A stretch of 64,000 nucleotides of DNA from Balanoglossus misakiensis. Taxonomy: Eukaryota > Hemichordata. The position numbers and the translations under genes are program-made. The notes under the pieces were generated by a model. That model ran no database searches. It was not told where the DNA came from and saw only the letters and a program-made list of their open reading frames with translations. Below are positions 1 to 12,244 of this stretch, one piece after another. The stretch is taken from NCBI GenBank assembly GCA_040954595.2, contig CM082581.2, forward strand, positions 7,874,001-7,938,000, given 5' to 3'. The first letter of the stretch is position 1; every line of letters starts with the position of its first letter.

Positions 1-840
1 GTTCATTTGTTTGAAATCTTTCATGATTTGAACAGAATTTGATTTTCCTTAATACATGACTGAAATATGTGTATGATTAACCTGTCAAATGTAGGCATTG
101 AACTAGTGTATTCAAGAAGTATCTGTGAAAAAAACGCAGACAAACCAGGTGGTTTTGCTCAATTGCCAGTGACATCAGTTCAAAGACGGATGATATGAAA
201 TAAATTGAAGAAGGATGGTTAGTTTGCCCGAGAAGTCATTGTAAAATCAGCCTCACCACCTTATCATCATGCTTAGTCTAGTAGTCTGTTTCATCACAGT
301 CAATTATCAAATTCAAGGTTAAATATGTCACAATCTGTATTTTATAGTTTTGTCTCTAAAATATCTGCACTGTTATTAGTATTATTTCGTCCAATGTTTG
401 TGTTCCAAGCAGTTACAATGTAGCAGTCTTTAAGCCATTTGCATGTGCAAACCTCCAATCACCTTGTTTGGCATCATCACATGAACTTAGATGTTGTAAC
501 CTATACAAGTCTCTTATTGGCATCAGATTTTGCATCGCTTCACAATATCTCCTTGTTGCAGTTTTACTTTCATGGGACACAGACTTCAGTGTGGAGTTTG
601 TGATGCATGTATCCATGTGTAATTTTCATATGGTGTTTTTAAAAAATGTTACAATACGTGTCTGTTAAAATTTGCCTGTCAAACTTTTCTTGATGACAAC
701 TCGTCTGTAATGCATGTCGCTTCTGTGTTGTTGTTTTTTCAATCTCTTTGCATGTTCTCTGAATATCAAGTGTAATTTTTTCCATGCGACTTCTTGACTT
801 CTCAATATTGCTAATCATCCTCTCACAACTGCATGTCCAG
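1..840. other. Probable intron of the PKHD1L1-like gene
   Basis: AT-rich sequence with no exon that I can support. The first recognisable coding block begins directly after a CAG acceptor at 838–840, so this stretch is most simply the intron upstream of it. The rest of the large extracellular part of the protein would lie left of the window. Confidence 0.6.
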
Positions 841-1024
841 GTCTCCCAAAAATCCTCTGATAACAAACTGCAGAGCCTCGGTAAGCGAGCGCCCCGCAGT
901 CCAACTAAAGGCAAAACGGGATTCACCTGGCCAAACTTTTCCTCATCCCCGGGAGGCGCGCCGACAAAACCTTTCCATAAAGTTATGAGCTACCCAGCGA
1001 TCGGCGGAATAGCCTATGTGACAG
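841..1024 (+). CDS. PKHD1L1: PKHD1L1-like alternative exon, copy A
   Basis: Open exon between a CAG acceptor (838-840) and a gtttgt donor; 184 nt, starting in phase 0 and ending in phase 1. It encodes the RAPR-P…GFTW-x-FSSS…GAP…PFH…M-YPAI-G segment that precedes the VTFAHF block in this family. Copy B at 1277-1454 encodes the same segment. Both copies end ACAG and join exon 3365-3530 in frame. Copy A cannot be spliced to copy B in frame, because A ends in phase 1 and B begins in phase 0. Both frames are intact, so neither copy looks like a relic. Confidence 0.75.
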
Positions 1025-4000
1025 GTTTGTAAGCGGTTACGTCCTATGAAGTAGCTATAGTTGGTAGACGTACGAACTGAGATACGCTGAATGTCAGATC
1101 TGTTTCATCAAATCCAAAGGCGCATCCAAGAAAAAAATGTTGGTTTATTTGCACTCTGTGTTTTGATGAACACCTCGGCATTCATTTGTATCTTGGTTCC
1201 GTCGTCATACTTTTTACAGTGTTTCATCATTTTTTCCTTCTTCTTTTTTCTAACCCCTCATTCCCCGAACGTACAGGAAGTGAACTCCGACAACTTGAGG
1301 CAGAGTTCGGGCAATCGAGCTCCGAGGACGCCGTGGGGCGGCAAAAGCGGATTCACCTGGGCCTCCTTCTCCTCGTCCACTTCCGGCGCGCCGTTTTTCC
1401 CTTTCCACGGTCTGATGGGTTATCCGGCCATCAGTGGTCACGTTGAGCTGACAGGTATTTTTGTGATGACATGAAAGTGACACATGACTGCTGCCTGCCT
1501 GTGTGCCATTTCATTACCATCAGCATTCCACTGCCATTGCCTGTGTATATGCGCTGCAGTGCTTGTGCTGTGTGACCAACATATTACCATCATCTGCATG
1601 CTGTTCCATTGACCTACTGCTGACCCCAAGGCTTAACATGCGTGTGCCCAGCTGTGTGCCCGCACCCTAATACAATATAAAATTTCCACATTATAACACT
1701 CACAACTAATGCATGATCAACTCACAATCCCTGCATTCTGCAGCACAGAAAAAAAAAATCCACAACCATTGCACCAGTGATAATTGACAGGTTTGTCTGC
1801 AGCTAATTATAACCAACCAACAAATTACCCTGTTCCCAACATAATACACATGACCTGGAACCTTACCCACACTACCCCAGCAACACGTACCACATATCTG
1901 TCTGCTTGCACTCAACATGAATTTGTTGTTCCAAACAATTCACATGTACCTCCGATTCACACATACAATTGTATGTCACAACACTCCTCATCTGACTAAA
2001 AAACACATGGCATGACAGGTACACATTGTACCAGATGCAGTACATGTATGTCTGAACACCACCAGACCCAATAGAGTGTTTCCCATTGGAAGAGATACCC
2101 CCGGCATATTGTCTCTGTTTGCATGTACCCACCCATCTACTGTAACAATTGTTCCAGTCCAAGTCAGCAGTTCACAGGCACCACACATATGTACAATGGT
2201 TATACTTAATGTTTTATTATCTCACACATATTGTTTTACCCTTCCAACACAATATATACTCATCCTGTTATGTGCCACATGCTGTTCTGAGCCACCGCAA
2301 ATGGATGTTAGTAATTCCCACATGTAATCACTACGTTTTCTTCACACAGCTACTCACAATGTGTACTACATGTATTTGATGCTGCTGTGCTGTTTCACGT
2401 GTTGTTGCCCATCAGTTTGAACCACACACACTACATGACTATCAGCCCAGTTATGCCACGCTGCCTGTCCAGACATCCATATGCATTTGACATCCATACA
2501 TGCGTCCACCAACATCACATATTTCAGCATTCTCACTGCATGTGTCATAATTGCCTTTCTAAGTCACATTTCTGTGCGCGTGTCGTGCACATGTTTATTT
2601 GCAGGCTGCTCACATCATGGCATGTCAAACTTTAAGCAAATTGTGGAAGCTTTTTTGCCATTTCATTTTCCTTCGCAGGTTCCATAAAAAACCATCCTCC
2701 AGCTTTCCACTTTATTGTGCATTTCCACAAAAAACAGCTAGCGCATAAACATCCATTACCATTATTTGCAATATACATTACAGAATGGCTCATATTCATC
2801 TACATTTATGTCATTTGCAATATTTTACAGGCATATTTTTTCAAACATCTGTTAAATGATCTTTGTGTTAAAAAGTAAAAATGTAAAAGCAGCTATCCAC
2901 AAAGTCTGTTTAGTCCTTCATAAAATATTAAATTGAATTCTGCCATTTCCTACTGATGCTATGATTTCAGTTTTTTTTTGAAGTTTTAACATGGTCTAAA
3001 CATGTACAGCTCTTTCCTACCCCAGAAAAGGTGGCTCAGCTCTGGGCTGGGGAACAGAGCTGTACAAAGCTATTCTTCAAAAGGACCTGACATACTTTTA
3101 TGCTAAATTAAAAAAAAATGTAAATGGAAACGCTACTAAGGTTTCATTTATGTCAAACTTCGTTGTTATATCTTCCAGTGTGTAAACTCTATAAATCTTT
3201 ATGTATAAGTTGTTGTATATCTTGTTGAGCCTTTTGTCCCGCCATGTGACATGCCATACACCTTTAAATATACCGTAATATGCATAATCTAATTTGTATA
3301 ACCCAAATGGAGTGTATAATTGACTTGCTTTCTGACACACTGCTCTGATTTGTATTTTTGGCAGATGTAACTTTCGCACACTTTGGCGATCACTGCAATG
3401 GTAAGATCGACAGAGCTTTCATCACAAACCCCAACAATGGAGACGCCCACCATCCCATCGTAGCCGAGGGGGTCAGGTTTGTCGACGTAGATGCCGGCAG
3501 CGAAGTTTACATCCATAGGCCGAAGGTGGGGTAAGTATGGTATTGTATATTGTCAGAGAGACCATATTGACAAAGTATTAATCAGAAACCCTTAATGTGG
3601 AGATGCAAGACCAAAAAGGAGAACTTCATTATTGAAATTAAGCGCAAGAAAAAAAGCCTGACTTTTGCCTTGTGAAAGCATTTGCCTGACTGTACAACTT
3701 AAGAGCATACTTATTTTCTAACCCCTCCCCCCAAAAAAATCCAGATTTGTGAACCCAGCTGATTGTGTAGACATGGACTGTGACGGCAAGAAGAAGGCAA
3801 TCATCATCGACAAAGACGGTGGAATCTTGGGATCAGCTGGAACCCTTATCCCGCAGTCGGAATACGAGTGGGACGGCGACCCGAGAAGAGGCCTGGGTGA
3901 TTATCGCATTCCCAAAATGATGCTGACTAATCCGGACGGGAGCAGAATTCCCGTGGAAGACAAGGCCCCCAACAAGGGTAAGTGATTCCGGGAATGATGC

Positions 4001-5192
4001 ATATGTACAAGAATTAGCCTAGCATTTGCTAATTTAGACAATTATCAGTATTCAGACTTTAAAGCTCCATTAGCTGTAACTTTTCACTATATACATTTTG
4101 TCCCTAACAGAGCTAAATTTTCTTTTCATGATCCAAATTCTTGTATCCGCTTTCTGTATAGGCATCATCAGGAACAACCAGTGCACCTGGAATGGCGACT
4201 GGCAGGCCTATAGTTGTCATGGCCTTGACCACATGATGATGATCGTGGAAAGCCTGGACGCGGACACCGAAACACGGCGCCTGTCCCCAATCGCCCTCTA
4301 CTCCGACAGCTATGTGGATCTGATCAACGGCCCCATGGATCACGGCTGGTGTCTCGGTTACACGTGCCAGGAGCGTATCAGTACGTTCTACACCATAGTG
4401 GCCACAGGCAAGGAGTACGAGATGTACTTCACCGGCACCTGTCCGCAGTCCATGCGGCTGCACCTGCTGAACGCCGACGACTCCCAGGCCGTGATAGTGG
4501 GCACCTGGTACGCCACCCCGCAGCGGCTGGACGTCTACCGCAACGGCATCTACATCGCGCCGACCAACGCCGAGCTGTCCGGCACCAGCTTCACCTGGAA
4601 GGCGAAAGATCCCAACCTGCCAGACGACCAGTTCATGCCGCCAATGGACTCGGACGTCAGCGGTCTCAACTACTTCGACAAGGAGCTGCAGACCCTGTAC
4701 ATCTTGATCCGCGGGCCGGACCCGGTGGACGTCCGCACCACCCCGGTGGTGATCGTCTCCTTCGAGACCGAGCCGGTCAACATGGACGACTTCTACGAGG
4801 AGAACCTCGTCGAAAACCTGGCCGGGCTTCTGGGTGTTGATGAAGACCAAATCCGGGTGATGGAAGTTGTGAGTGAAGACGGCAACCGCCGCAAGAGAGC
4901 TGTAGACTCCAGCACCATCACCGTGGAGATCGGTGATCCGCCGCAACCCACCATCGACGCACCAGAGAGTGTCACAACCGTCAACGACACAGACACAGGA
5001 ACACCGGCACCAACCTCAGCTCCAAGTAATTCACTTTACTCTTATTTTGAGATCAATAGAAATATTTCCCACATAATAATTACTTTCATCCACCCCTGGA
5101 TTATTCAGAAATATGCACCCCTTTGTTGTGAAGATCTGTGCACATTTTCTTCCCTCTCTCAAATGTAAATCTAATACTTTTTTCACATGTAT

Positions 5193-5246
<54 letters not shown>

Positions 5247-8200
5247 CTGTCTACTTTGGCAGGTAATTACACTGGCCTGAACTCGAGTCTGTCGTTTGAA
5301 GAACTGCAAGCAATAGCGGCCTTCCTGGTGGAACAAGGCCAGACGGGCGGTTTGGATGACACCCTTGGTTTGAACATCTTGTCTATCAGCGTGTCTGACC
5401 CTGTTGATACACCAGTGGATCCGACCGGTGGCGTGCGTGCCACCAACGAGACTGGCGGCGCGACGAACGGGACTCTGTATGTCCACACTTTTATTTGTAT
5501 TTCTTGCCGATTATTTTACCCTTTCAGAACCATGGTTTGGTCTAAACCTATTGTTTTCTATGGTAAATTCGGACCCCTGTATTTGCACAGAGGTGCATAC
5601 CCTGTATATGTGCATACTCTCAGTGATATCATTTAGAAATCTTTCTGTTAAATCTCACCACCCTCAAATGGCAAATTACACTTCCCTCAGACACCAGTTG
5701 TCACAACTAGATTTGTCATGGATTGGTTTGGAACTTATTTTTAATATGCTTCTGATTCAGGTACGGTGACCTAGATGATGGAGAGGACGAGAGCAATTCT
5801 CTGGTTTATCAGATTATCAAAGAGCTCAACATCCACACCGAATCATCTGGTGCATATGAAGGCCTTCCTTTCACGGTGCAGCCGATTATTGATGCCCTGG
5901 ATGGATATGTAAGTGTCAATATCATAAAGAAATTCAGGACAATGTACCCTTATACCTTTATGCCACCACCAGGATTTAAATATTGCTGGAAGAACTTAAC
6001 ACGTGATCTTTCTTTGCAAACAGGACGTCCACGTAGAAAACGTCGGCCATTCCTCCTCCCCCTGGGAAGTGACGGCAACTCTGAGGGCAGGCTCTGGCCA
6101 CGCAAACGCTGTCCTCATTGGAAACGCGACTGCCCAGTTTGTTGGTGGCTTTGCCAACTTCTCTGACCTCGGCATATCGCACGCTGGGGAGTACATTCTG
6201 GACTTCGCCGTCACCAAGCCGGAGAACCTGACCTTGGCGGCCAGTCTGAGTTCGTTGACGGTCGAAATTCGGCCGTATTCGCTGAATGTGGTTTCGTCTC
6301 CTAGCTCGGCCTACGAGGGTGAAGTCTTCACTACCCAGCCTGTCATTGAAATCATTGATGACACCACTGGAGTCGCAGCTGTGGACATCGGTCTAAAGGT
6401 GAGTTTTGTGGTGTGTTGTGTATACTGAATCCCTGTGGAGATCATGGATATTTCTTAGATTAAGTCCCTAAACACACCATTTCAGAACCATATACACATG
6501 TATGTACAAGAAGAGTTTGAAATTGAAGTATACTGTACATGCACATATCTTTCTGCACTACCACACGTATCGTTAATCATTGGCATATCTTTATTTCATC
6601 CCACAGGGTCACACATGGCAGGCCACAGCCAGCCTGGTGATGGCATCCATGTACCTTGGCGAGCTGCGTGGCAACACCACCATCGCAGCCAACACCTCGC
6701 TGGTTGAATTCTACGACCTCTACGTCGACCACCAGGGACAGGACCACATTATCCAGATCACCGTCGTCTCTGACCCGGACGACTATGAGCTGACCGTGAC
6801 GCTGTCGGCGTTTGACGTGACTGTTCCCAACCAGCAGGACCCGTCCGGTGTCACCAGGAACGTCATCTTGGAATTTGACGCCGATTACAGCACGGTCATC
6901 GACGGGCAGGAGACGTACTTTGCCATCATGTTTGTTAATCAGATGGAGAGTGTCTACACCAATGTGTCCATCAGTAATATCTTGTTATCAGAGGGTGAGT
7001 CTTCCCTCCCCCCCTCCCACTCCCCTATTGACCGGTCATAACCCTTTCGTCGTAATTGTGCCAGTAATGGATACTACCACAATATTGAAACGGGCAAGGT
7101 CAGGGTTATCCGGTAGATTCAGAGACAGGTTTTCAGATAAGCAGGTTCGGTTTTAAAAGGTTTTACTGTATGTGGAAAATTTCTCCAAAGAGCCAGAATT
7201 TCTATACATACCTTTCAATAAATTTAAGTGACATGCATGTATGACTTTTGTACATTTCACAGGTAGCATAGTCGTGATGTTTGACGTTGATGGCCAATCA
7301 GATGAAGTCAGTCTGACTCTGGTCACGATGTGGGAAGATGTCAAGAGAGGGCTGTCTCTCACTTTCAATGGTCACACCTTTACTGCCGAGGAAACCATGA
7401 GAGTTGATGGTGCCGATTACTATGGAAACGACCCTCAGGTAAATATGCCTTTTGTGTGACTCTTCCATGTCATAACTTTTGCCAGATTTCAGTTGAACTC
7501 CAGGCGTGCATGCAATCAACAGTACTGTACGTGACTCTGTCGACCACCGTGAAAATGAAATCTTTTTTCTTCTTCAATTCTGATCAGCCCTTGTCAAGCA
7601 GTTTCCCACTGGGAGCCATCCTGGGTATCATCTTTGCCTTCATTGCTGTCATCATCATTTGTGTCATCGTCTTTTTGTGGTGGAAGAAGAAGAAGGCTAC
7701 AGGTGAGAATTGCATTTTGATCGTCACACACAAGCACCGTCAGTTTATTGCAGTGGTGAAATTTGTATCTGAATATTATGTGTGTGTGTGATGGAGGTTA
7801 TTTTGTGTCCAACACTTGATGAACTTGATCTGTAACTAATCAATTTTCCTAAATGTGTGCAGTATTGAACTTATTAACTAATTTTAGACTTTTGAGTAAT
7901 AAATTAATGCAAATTTACTAGCTGAACACACATTGAGGCAGTTTTTGAAGAGATAATTAACACTTTATGTCTGTGCCAAATTAATATCGATGGAATGACG
8001 CTACCACCTAAAAACTACTTCATGGCTGGAGTCTGCCCGCTAACTGCCATGTCCATTGGGAGACGAATAGTGTGGTGTCAGAATTATTGAACTAACTAAT
8101 TAACTGACTGTGCAATGCGAGTTTTTTAGTACTAGAACCGTTAACAGCTCTAACAGATTCAGTGATGTAATCAATCAATCAATCGATCAGTCAAGCACTT

Positions 8201-10546
8201 GATGTAGTGATTGACTGGCCATGTATTGCGAAGTTGTGATTCGTTTGACCACTAATCCAAGTTATAACTGGTCACATATTCTTTTCATCACTGCACGATT
8301 GACATTCACACAAACATGTATTTGTTCTTATAACCCACTACCGCTGCTAAAGACGCCAAGACGATGAACTCGTCACACGTCTCGTTTGATAAACTTGACC
8401 TTGGCCGATTCACGCGTGAGTAGCGTCGTTGGTAATTGTGTCGTGGCGTACGTCCCTTGCTGTGACATGCATACGCTCTGTTATTGTTTTGCTGATCTGT
8501 CTATTGTTTGCCCTCCCTTCCAATGCTGCTGATGCTGACAAAGATAGAATTTACTTTCTGGTGGGAGGGGTGGGGCTGTCTGAGTCAGACTTGTGCCTGT
8601 GTGTCTCACAAAATACCAAAGTACCAAGCATATTTGTTCACAGAATTTTTATAATGCAAAATAAATTATCCTTCATTAATATAACATTTGAAATATTCTA
8701 CATCACAATAAGAATGGCCTTTCCTTCTGAGAGTCAGTGGGCTTCTAATTTAACACGATATCATTTTTGCACACTCTGCAGCTGATAAGAACTTGGTGGT
8801 TCAAGAACGTATCCCTCTGGAGGGTGGCCGTGACAACCCGGCTGTGTTGAAGCTCCAGGACGACGACACCGACCGTGAGTCTGGTATCGGAATGGCCACA
8901 CCCGAACAGATGCGCTCCAAGCGCTTGCCCGCCCTGCGGGTCAACGGAGGCGAATTTGAGTAAGCACTCTTGATGGCATGGTTGCTCCAGTCGTTAGTAT
9001 GCCACAAAAGCATGTCCATCAAACCATGTTAAACCTATCCTTACGGACACCTCTTTATCAGGACACCTGTCTAATTAAGGGCAGATGTTTCGAAGCAGAA
9101 GTAAAAATCTCATTAGAATGTTACCTGAGTGTATTAAAGACTTGTTTTCCACATGTAACGATGTCCCTAATGAACAGGTTTTACTGTGTTTCAAGCCTTT
9201 ATAAATAACTATGTCTTCTGTTGTCAACAGTTTCACCCCAGATGACCTCAACGAGATGAATGTTGGCAGCAGACCAGGGTCGGCTGCATCCTATCGCTCG
9301 GGCAACAACACTCCCGTGAGATCTCCCTCTGTAGAAGTGGAACCACAGCCTCCAGGTGTGAACACTCCAACCGGAAACAAAGAAACTGGTGAGATGACGA
9401 TCAACTTCTGTCAACTTTTTTAGGTCTGATTGATTGGAATAGAAACACCCACAGCCAGTTTTACATTCCAGCAGTGCTTGTGCAGGGCAGTGAAATTTCA
9501 TCGAAACAGGAACTACTTTCATCTGCCACATTTGAATCCAAATTGCTCAATTGATAGTATCACCATTTAATAACTACACAACTATGTTCTTCAACACTGT
9601 ACTCCTAAAGTTCAGTGCATAACCATCTGTTAAAAAAATGTATTTTGATTTTTTTTGCAGAGGTGGATGTTGAACAGTTCATGACTGTGATCTCCATGAA
9701 CAGCGACAGGTCCTTCAGAAGACTCGGCGGCGTGGAGGTCAGCATGACCCGAAGCGTGGAGAGACTGAGGAAGACCATGGTCAGCCACCTGCCCAAGAAG
9801 TTGAAGGGCAAACCGTTCATCTTCATGCGCGAGACCCTGATTGACGTGGAGACGGTCAAGGAGAAGAAGCTGGTGGTGTCCGAGGTGTACGGCGGCGACT
9901 GCATCATGATCCGCTTCCTGCCTGAGACAGGTCAGTTCGATTGACTGTCTAATTATGTGGCACCTACCACTCGTTTCTGTGGTTAGGGTTTTTTGAAGAG
10001 CAAGATTGATCCTGAATTAGATTTGTTGGTTTATTTTCAATTAAAACAGTAGCTGTGTAATTTAGTGATTACAGTCGCTATCCCTCAAGTTCTGATGATT
10101 ATTATTGCAACAGTACACCCTACAAAAGCACAGCCTCAAAGTCGAAAGGAGCAATACAGCTAGAACTCAGATAGGAAGTGAAATATCTAACGGACATGTG
10201 GTATAGCAGGAGCAAGTGTATATTTTGAGCACAAATACAATGTATGCAAAGAGTATTCATGTATTTAGGCCTCTGCATCACTGCATATTTATAGTCAGCA
10301 GTGTCAATACCCTTAATAGTATCCAGCCAGTGTTTGACAGCATTTTCACTCTCTCTCTCTCTCTCTCTCTGTTTTTTCACTTTCACAGCTGCTGAACGAT
10401 TCTTCTGCGTCTGCGGCGGTGTAGCCCACGTGGAGTGCACCCTGTGCGGCAACCAGACCTACTGTGGACCCAAGTGCCAGAGTGCCGATTGGCCACGTCA
10501 CATGCAGTTGTGCCTGAGGGCCGAGAACAGCATGCTGAAACCATAG
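841..10546 (+). CDS. PKHD1L1: Fibrocystin-L (PKHD1L1)-like receptor, C-terminal part, with MYND-finger tail
   Basis: 3' end of a fibrocystin-L-like single-pass surface receptor; the 5' part is outside the window. Exons: 841-1024 or 1277-1454 (alternatives), 3365-3530, 3745-3977, 4162-5025, 5263-5476, 5761-5908, 6024-6398, 6607-6994, 7263-7438, 7588-7702, 8353-8415 (uncertain), 8782-8959, 9231-9388, 9661-9930, 10389-10546. Phases agree throughout and give about 1,227 residues. Family signatures I recognise: NPADCVDMDCDG and GDPRRGLGDYRIPK (exon at 3745), and ETRRLSP, INGPMDHGWCLGYTC and TPQRLDVY (exon at 4162). A convertase-like RRKR lies at 4887-4898. A membrane helix followed by WWKKKK is encoded at 7588-7702, so the rest is cytoplasmic. 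The tail has a Ser/Pro-rich stretch, a compact domain (9661-9930) that may be ubiquitin-like, and a C-terminal MYND zinc finger. Mammalian tails are short, as I recall. Identity is well supported; inclusion of the tail rests on splice phase and lack of a visible break. Confidence 0.88.
1277..1454 (+). CDS. PKHD1L1: PKHD1L1-like alternative exon, copy B
   Basis: Second copy of the duplicated exon; 178 nt, phase 0 to phase 1, with acceptor tacag and donor gtattt. It aligns with copy A over its whole length (shared SDN, RAPR-P, GK-GFTW, FSSS, GAP, PFH, YPAI-G and a final TG), with substitutions spread evenly. Splicing to 3365 gives LTDVTFAHFGDHC, the expected continuation. Confidence 0.78.
1455..3364 (+). 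other. Long strand-asymmetric intron
   Basis: 1.9 kb intron after the duplicated exons. From about 1,490 to 2,640 the plus strand is rich in C, A and T and poor in G, with very many CACA, ACATG and CCAC words and no coding block or clear tandem unit. The remainder is ordinary AT-rich intron sequence. Confidence 0.55.
4887..4898 (+). other. Predicted proprotein-convertase (furin-type) site RRKR
   Basis: Codons CGC CGC AAG AGA encode RRKR, followed by AVDSS, about 290 residues into the displayed C-terminal region and well before the membrane helix. R-x-K-R is the furin-type consensus. Fibrocystin is reported to be cleaved by a proprotein convertase in its ectodomain. Cleavage here is inferred. 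Confidence 0.5.
5191..5245. repeat. (ATG)n microsatellite next to a splice acceptor
   Basis: About 18 ATG/GAT units in the PKHD1L1-like intron. The array ends 17 bases before the acceptor used at 5263, so it occupies much of where a polypyrimidine tract would normally lie. Confidence 0.95.
8353..8415 (+). CDS. PKHD1L1: Candidate 21-codon exon of the PKHD1L1-like tail
   Basis: 63-nt open block with AG before it and gtgagt after it, phase 1 to phase 1. It can be included or skipped between 7702 and 8782 without changing frame. It contains SFDKLDLGRF, a coding-like sequence. The acceptor has a weak pyrimidine tract. An ATG at 8364 also makes this the only obvious start if the tail were a separate gene. 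Confidence 0.45.
10348..10370. repeat. (CT)n tract serving as polypyrimidine tract
   Basis: Eleven CT dinucleotides immediately followed by T-rich sequence and the cag acceptor of the MYND exon at 10389. Confidence 0.9.
10389..10546 (+). CDS. PKHD1L1: Terminal exon encoding a MYND zinc finger
   Basis: The exon encodes a MYND-type finger: C-x-C, seven residues, C-x2-C, then YC, C three residues on, W-x2-H and a final C (FFCVCGG…CTLC…TYC…KC…DWPRH…LC). It ends in TAG 20 residues later. MYND fingers bind two zinc ions and usually contact proline-rich partners. Acceptor tttcacag and phase 1 match the preceding exon (9661-9930). Confidence 0.85.
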
Positions 10547-12008
10547 AGACAGACACCGAATGAAACATGCTTATCTACTTGTGATTCTGGGTAATTGCCA
10601 CACATGTAAAATTATCTATTGGCATTTTCGTGTCAATCAGTATGCGACCGAGAAGAAATGTAACTATGCAAATTATATGTGAATAATCAACAAGGGCTAA
10701 GATAATTAGCAGAAAGGTCAGAAATGTCAAACTAGGATGACAAAGATATAGGAAAGATTATCACAGGAATCTGAAATCGTTGTAATTTTCAATAAGCCGT
10801 TAGCTTGTATTATATTTTGATGATTTGTATATTGTAATTTTCATATTTCTGTTTGTGAGTTCAGAATACCGTATGCTTTCACCATTTTCAGACTTGTCTA
10901 CAGCTGGCATGTGAGGTCCACATGATGATGTGTGTGTGATCATGTGACACTGATAATGGATGCTGAGTGTGAATTGTGCAATTTTTTTTTCATTGAAACA
11001 TTTGAACCCCCACCGTACTAACATTGCCTATTGTAGGATATTTTTTTCATCCCATTCATCCATCTCCGAACCCGTATTGGCACAGAGAAGCTTGAGTAAA
11101 GTCATCATACACGGCTGAAATATCCAAAATGGAGGACGTCAAAAGATGAAATCTCGATCACTAACAATCTTGCCAAAAACTGACACTCAGTGCAAACGGC
11201 TTACATCATATCTTGCCTGCGACATTGACCCTCAATCTCAGTATTCGCAGCTAGACTTGATTGACAGAAAAACTGCTGTGCAAAGGCTGTCCCCCTCCAA
11301 AACATTACAACAAAAACATTAATACTTCCAACAGAAATTCTTGTTTGCCTGCTAACCGAGCCTTGCGTTTTTTGTCCAGTATTTGCTGTTGTTTTGCAGA
11401 TTGCGTGTGTTATGAAACTAACTTTCAAACCAGTTGATGCGACTAAACATTGTTTTAATGTTGCTTATGTTACATGCTATTTCAAAAAAAAATATTTTCC
11501 AGTGTGTGTACCTAAATGAGTTTGTCTACAAATTATTTTAAATTTTGTTTACAGCGCATACATATAACTAGGTTAACACAATATCAGGCCTGATGGCATT
11601 TACAGTATTCATGTGTATACAGTGCTCTTGCTTGCAATGAAACGCTTGCAGTTTCTCTGCGCAGCACCTAATATTGTTATATCCGTCCTTACACTTGTGG
11701 TCTGATCGACCAGAATTTACAGTAGAACTCTGTCCTGAAAGCAGCACTGCTCGGAAATGAAACGCTGAACGCAGTATCCCAATACACCTCTGATTTCTCT
11801 AATCCAATGGATTGTTTACAAACACGATGATCACAATGTCTTACCTCGGTTTTTGGATATATACCAAAAAACATTTTCCAGAATGCTCATTATTATTATT
11901 ATACTGTTCCATAATACACACAGTTTTCATTACACAATTTACAGATCAGTCGTGTTTTTTTATTCACGAGTGTCCAGATGTGGAGCTTGAGACTGTTTCG
12001 TTAATACA

Positions 12009-12100
12009 TTAACCCTTTCACCCCCAGTTGCCTCTTTAGAGGTTAAACCTTACTGTAGAAAACAGTGGATTTGGACTGAACCATTCTGGTGAAAGGGTAA
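12009..12100. repeat. Small fold-back repeat, copy 1
   Basis: TTAACCCTTTCACC at 12009-12022 is mirrored by GGTGAAAGGGTAA at 12088-12100, enclosing about 65 bases. The right half (ACTGAACCA…TGGTGAAAGGGT) is repeated almost exactly at 42851-42876. The size and termini suggest a short fold-back or MITE-like element. No target-site duplication was established. Confidence 0.6.
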
Positions 12101-12244
12101 ACACGAACCATGACCTTGTTTGACATTTTCAAAAAGGGTGGCAGGTTTCTGTCTTGCCTTTGTAAGAAGTAAAGTTTCTTTGACATTTGGACTTTCTATG
12201 GAACTTTTTTTGCTGTGTATTGTAGTTGTATTTCGTATAATGGA

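Noticed and set aside
4349-4840. 163-codon Arg/Pro-rich plus frame
   Set aside because: Out-of-frame shadow of the same GC-rich exon.
4113-4946. 277-codon minus-strand open frame
   Set aside because: Antisense shadow of the large PKHD1L1-like exon; no family resemblance, whereas the plus strand matches strongly.
8429-8785. 118-codon frame with a signal-peptide-like start
   Set aside because: Lies in a PKHD1L1-like intron and ends at the next acceptor; no promoter, no conserved motif.
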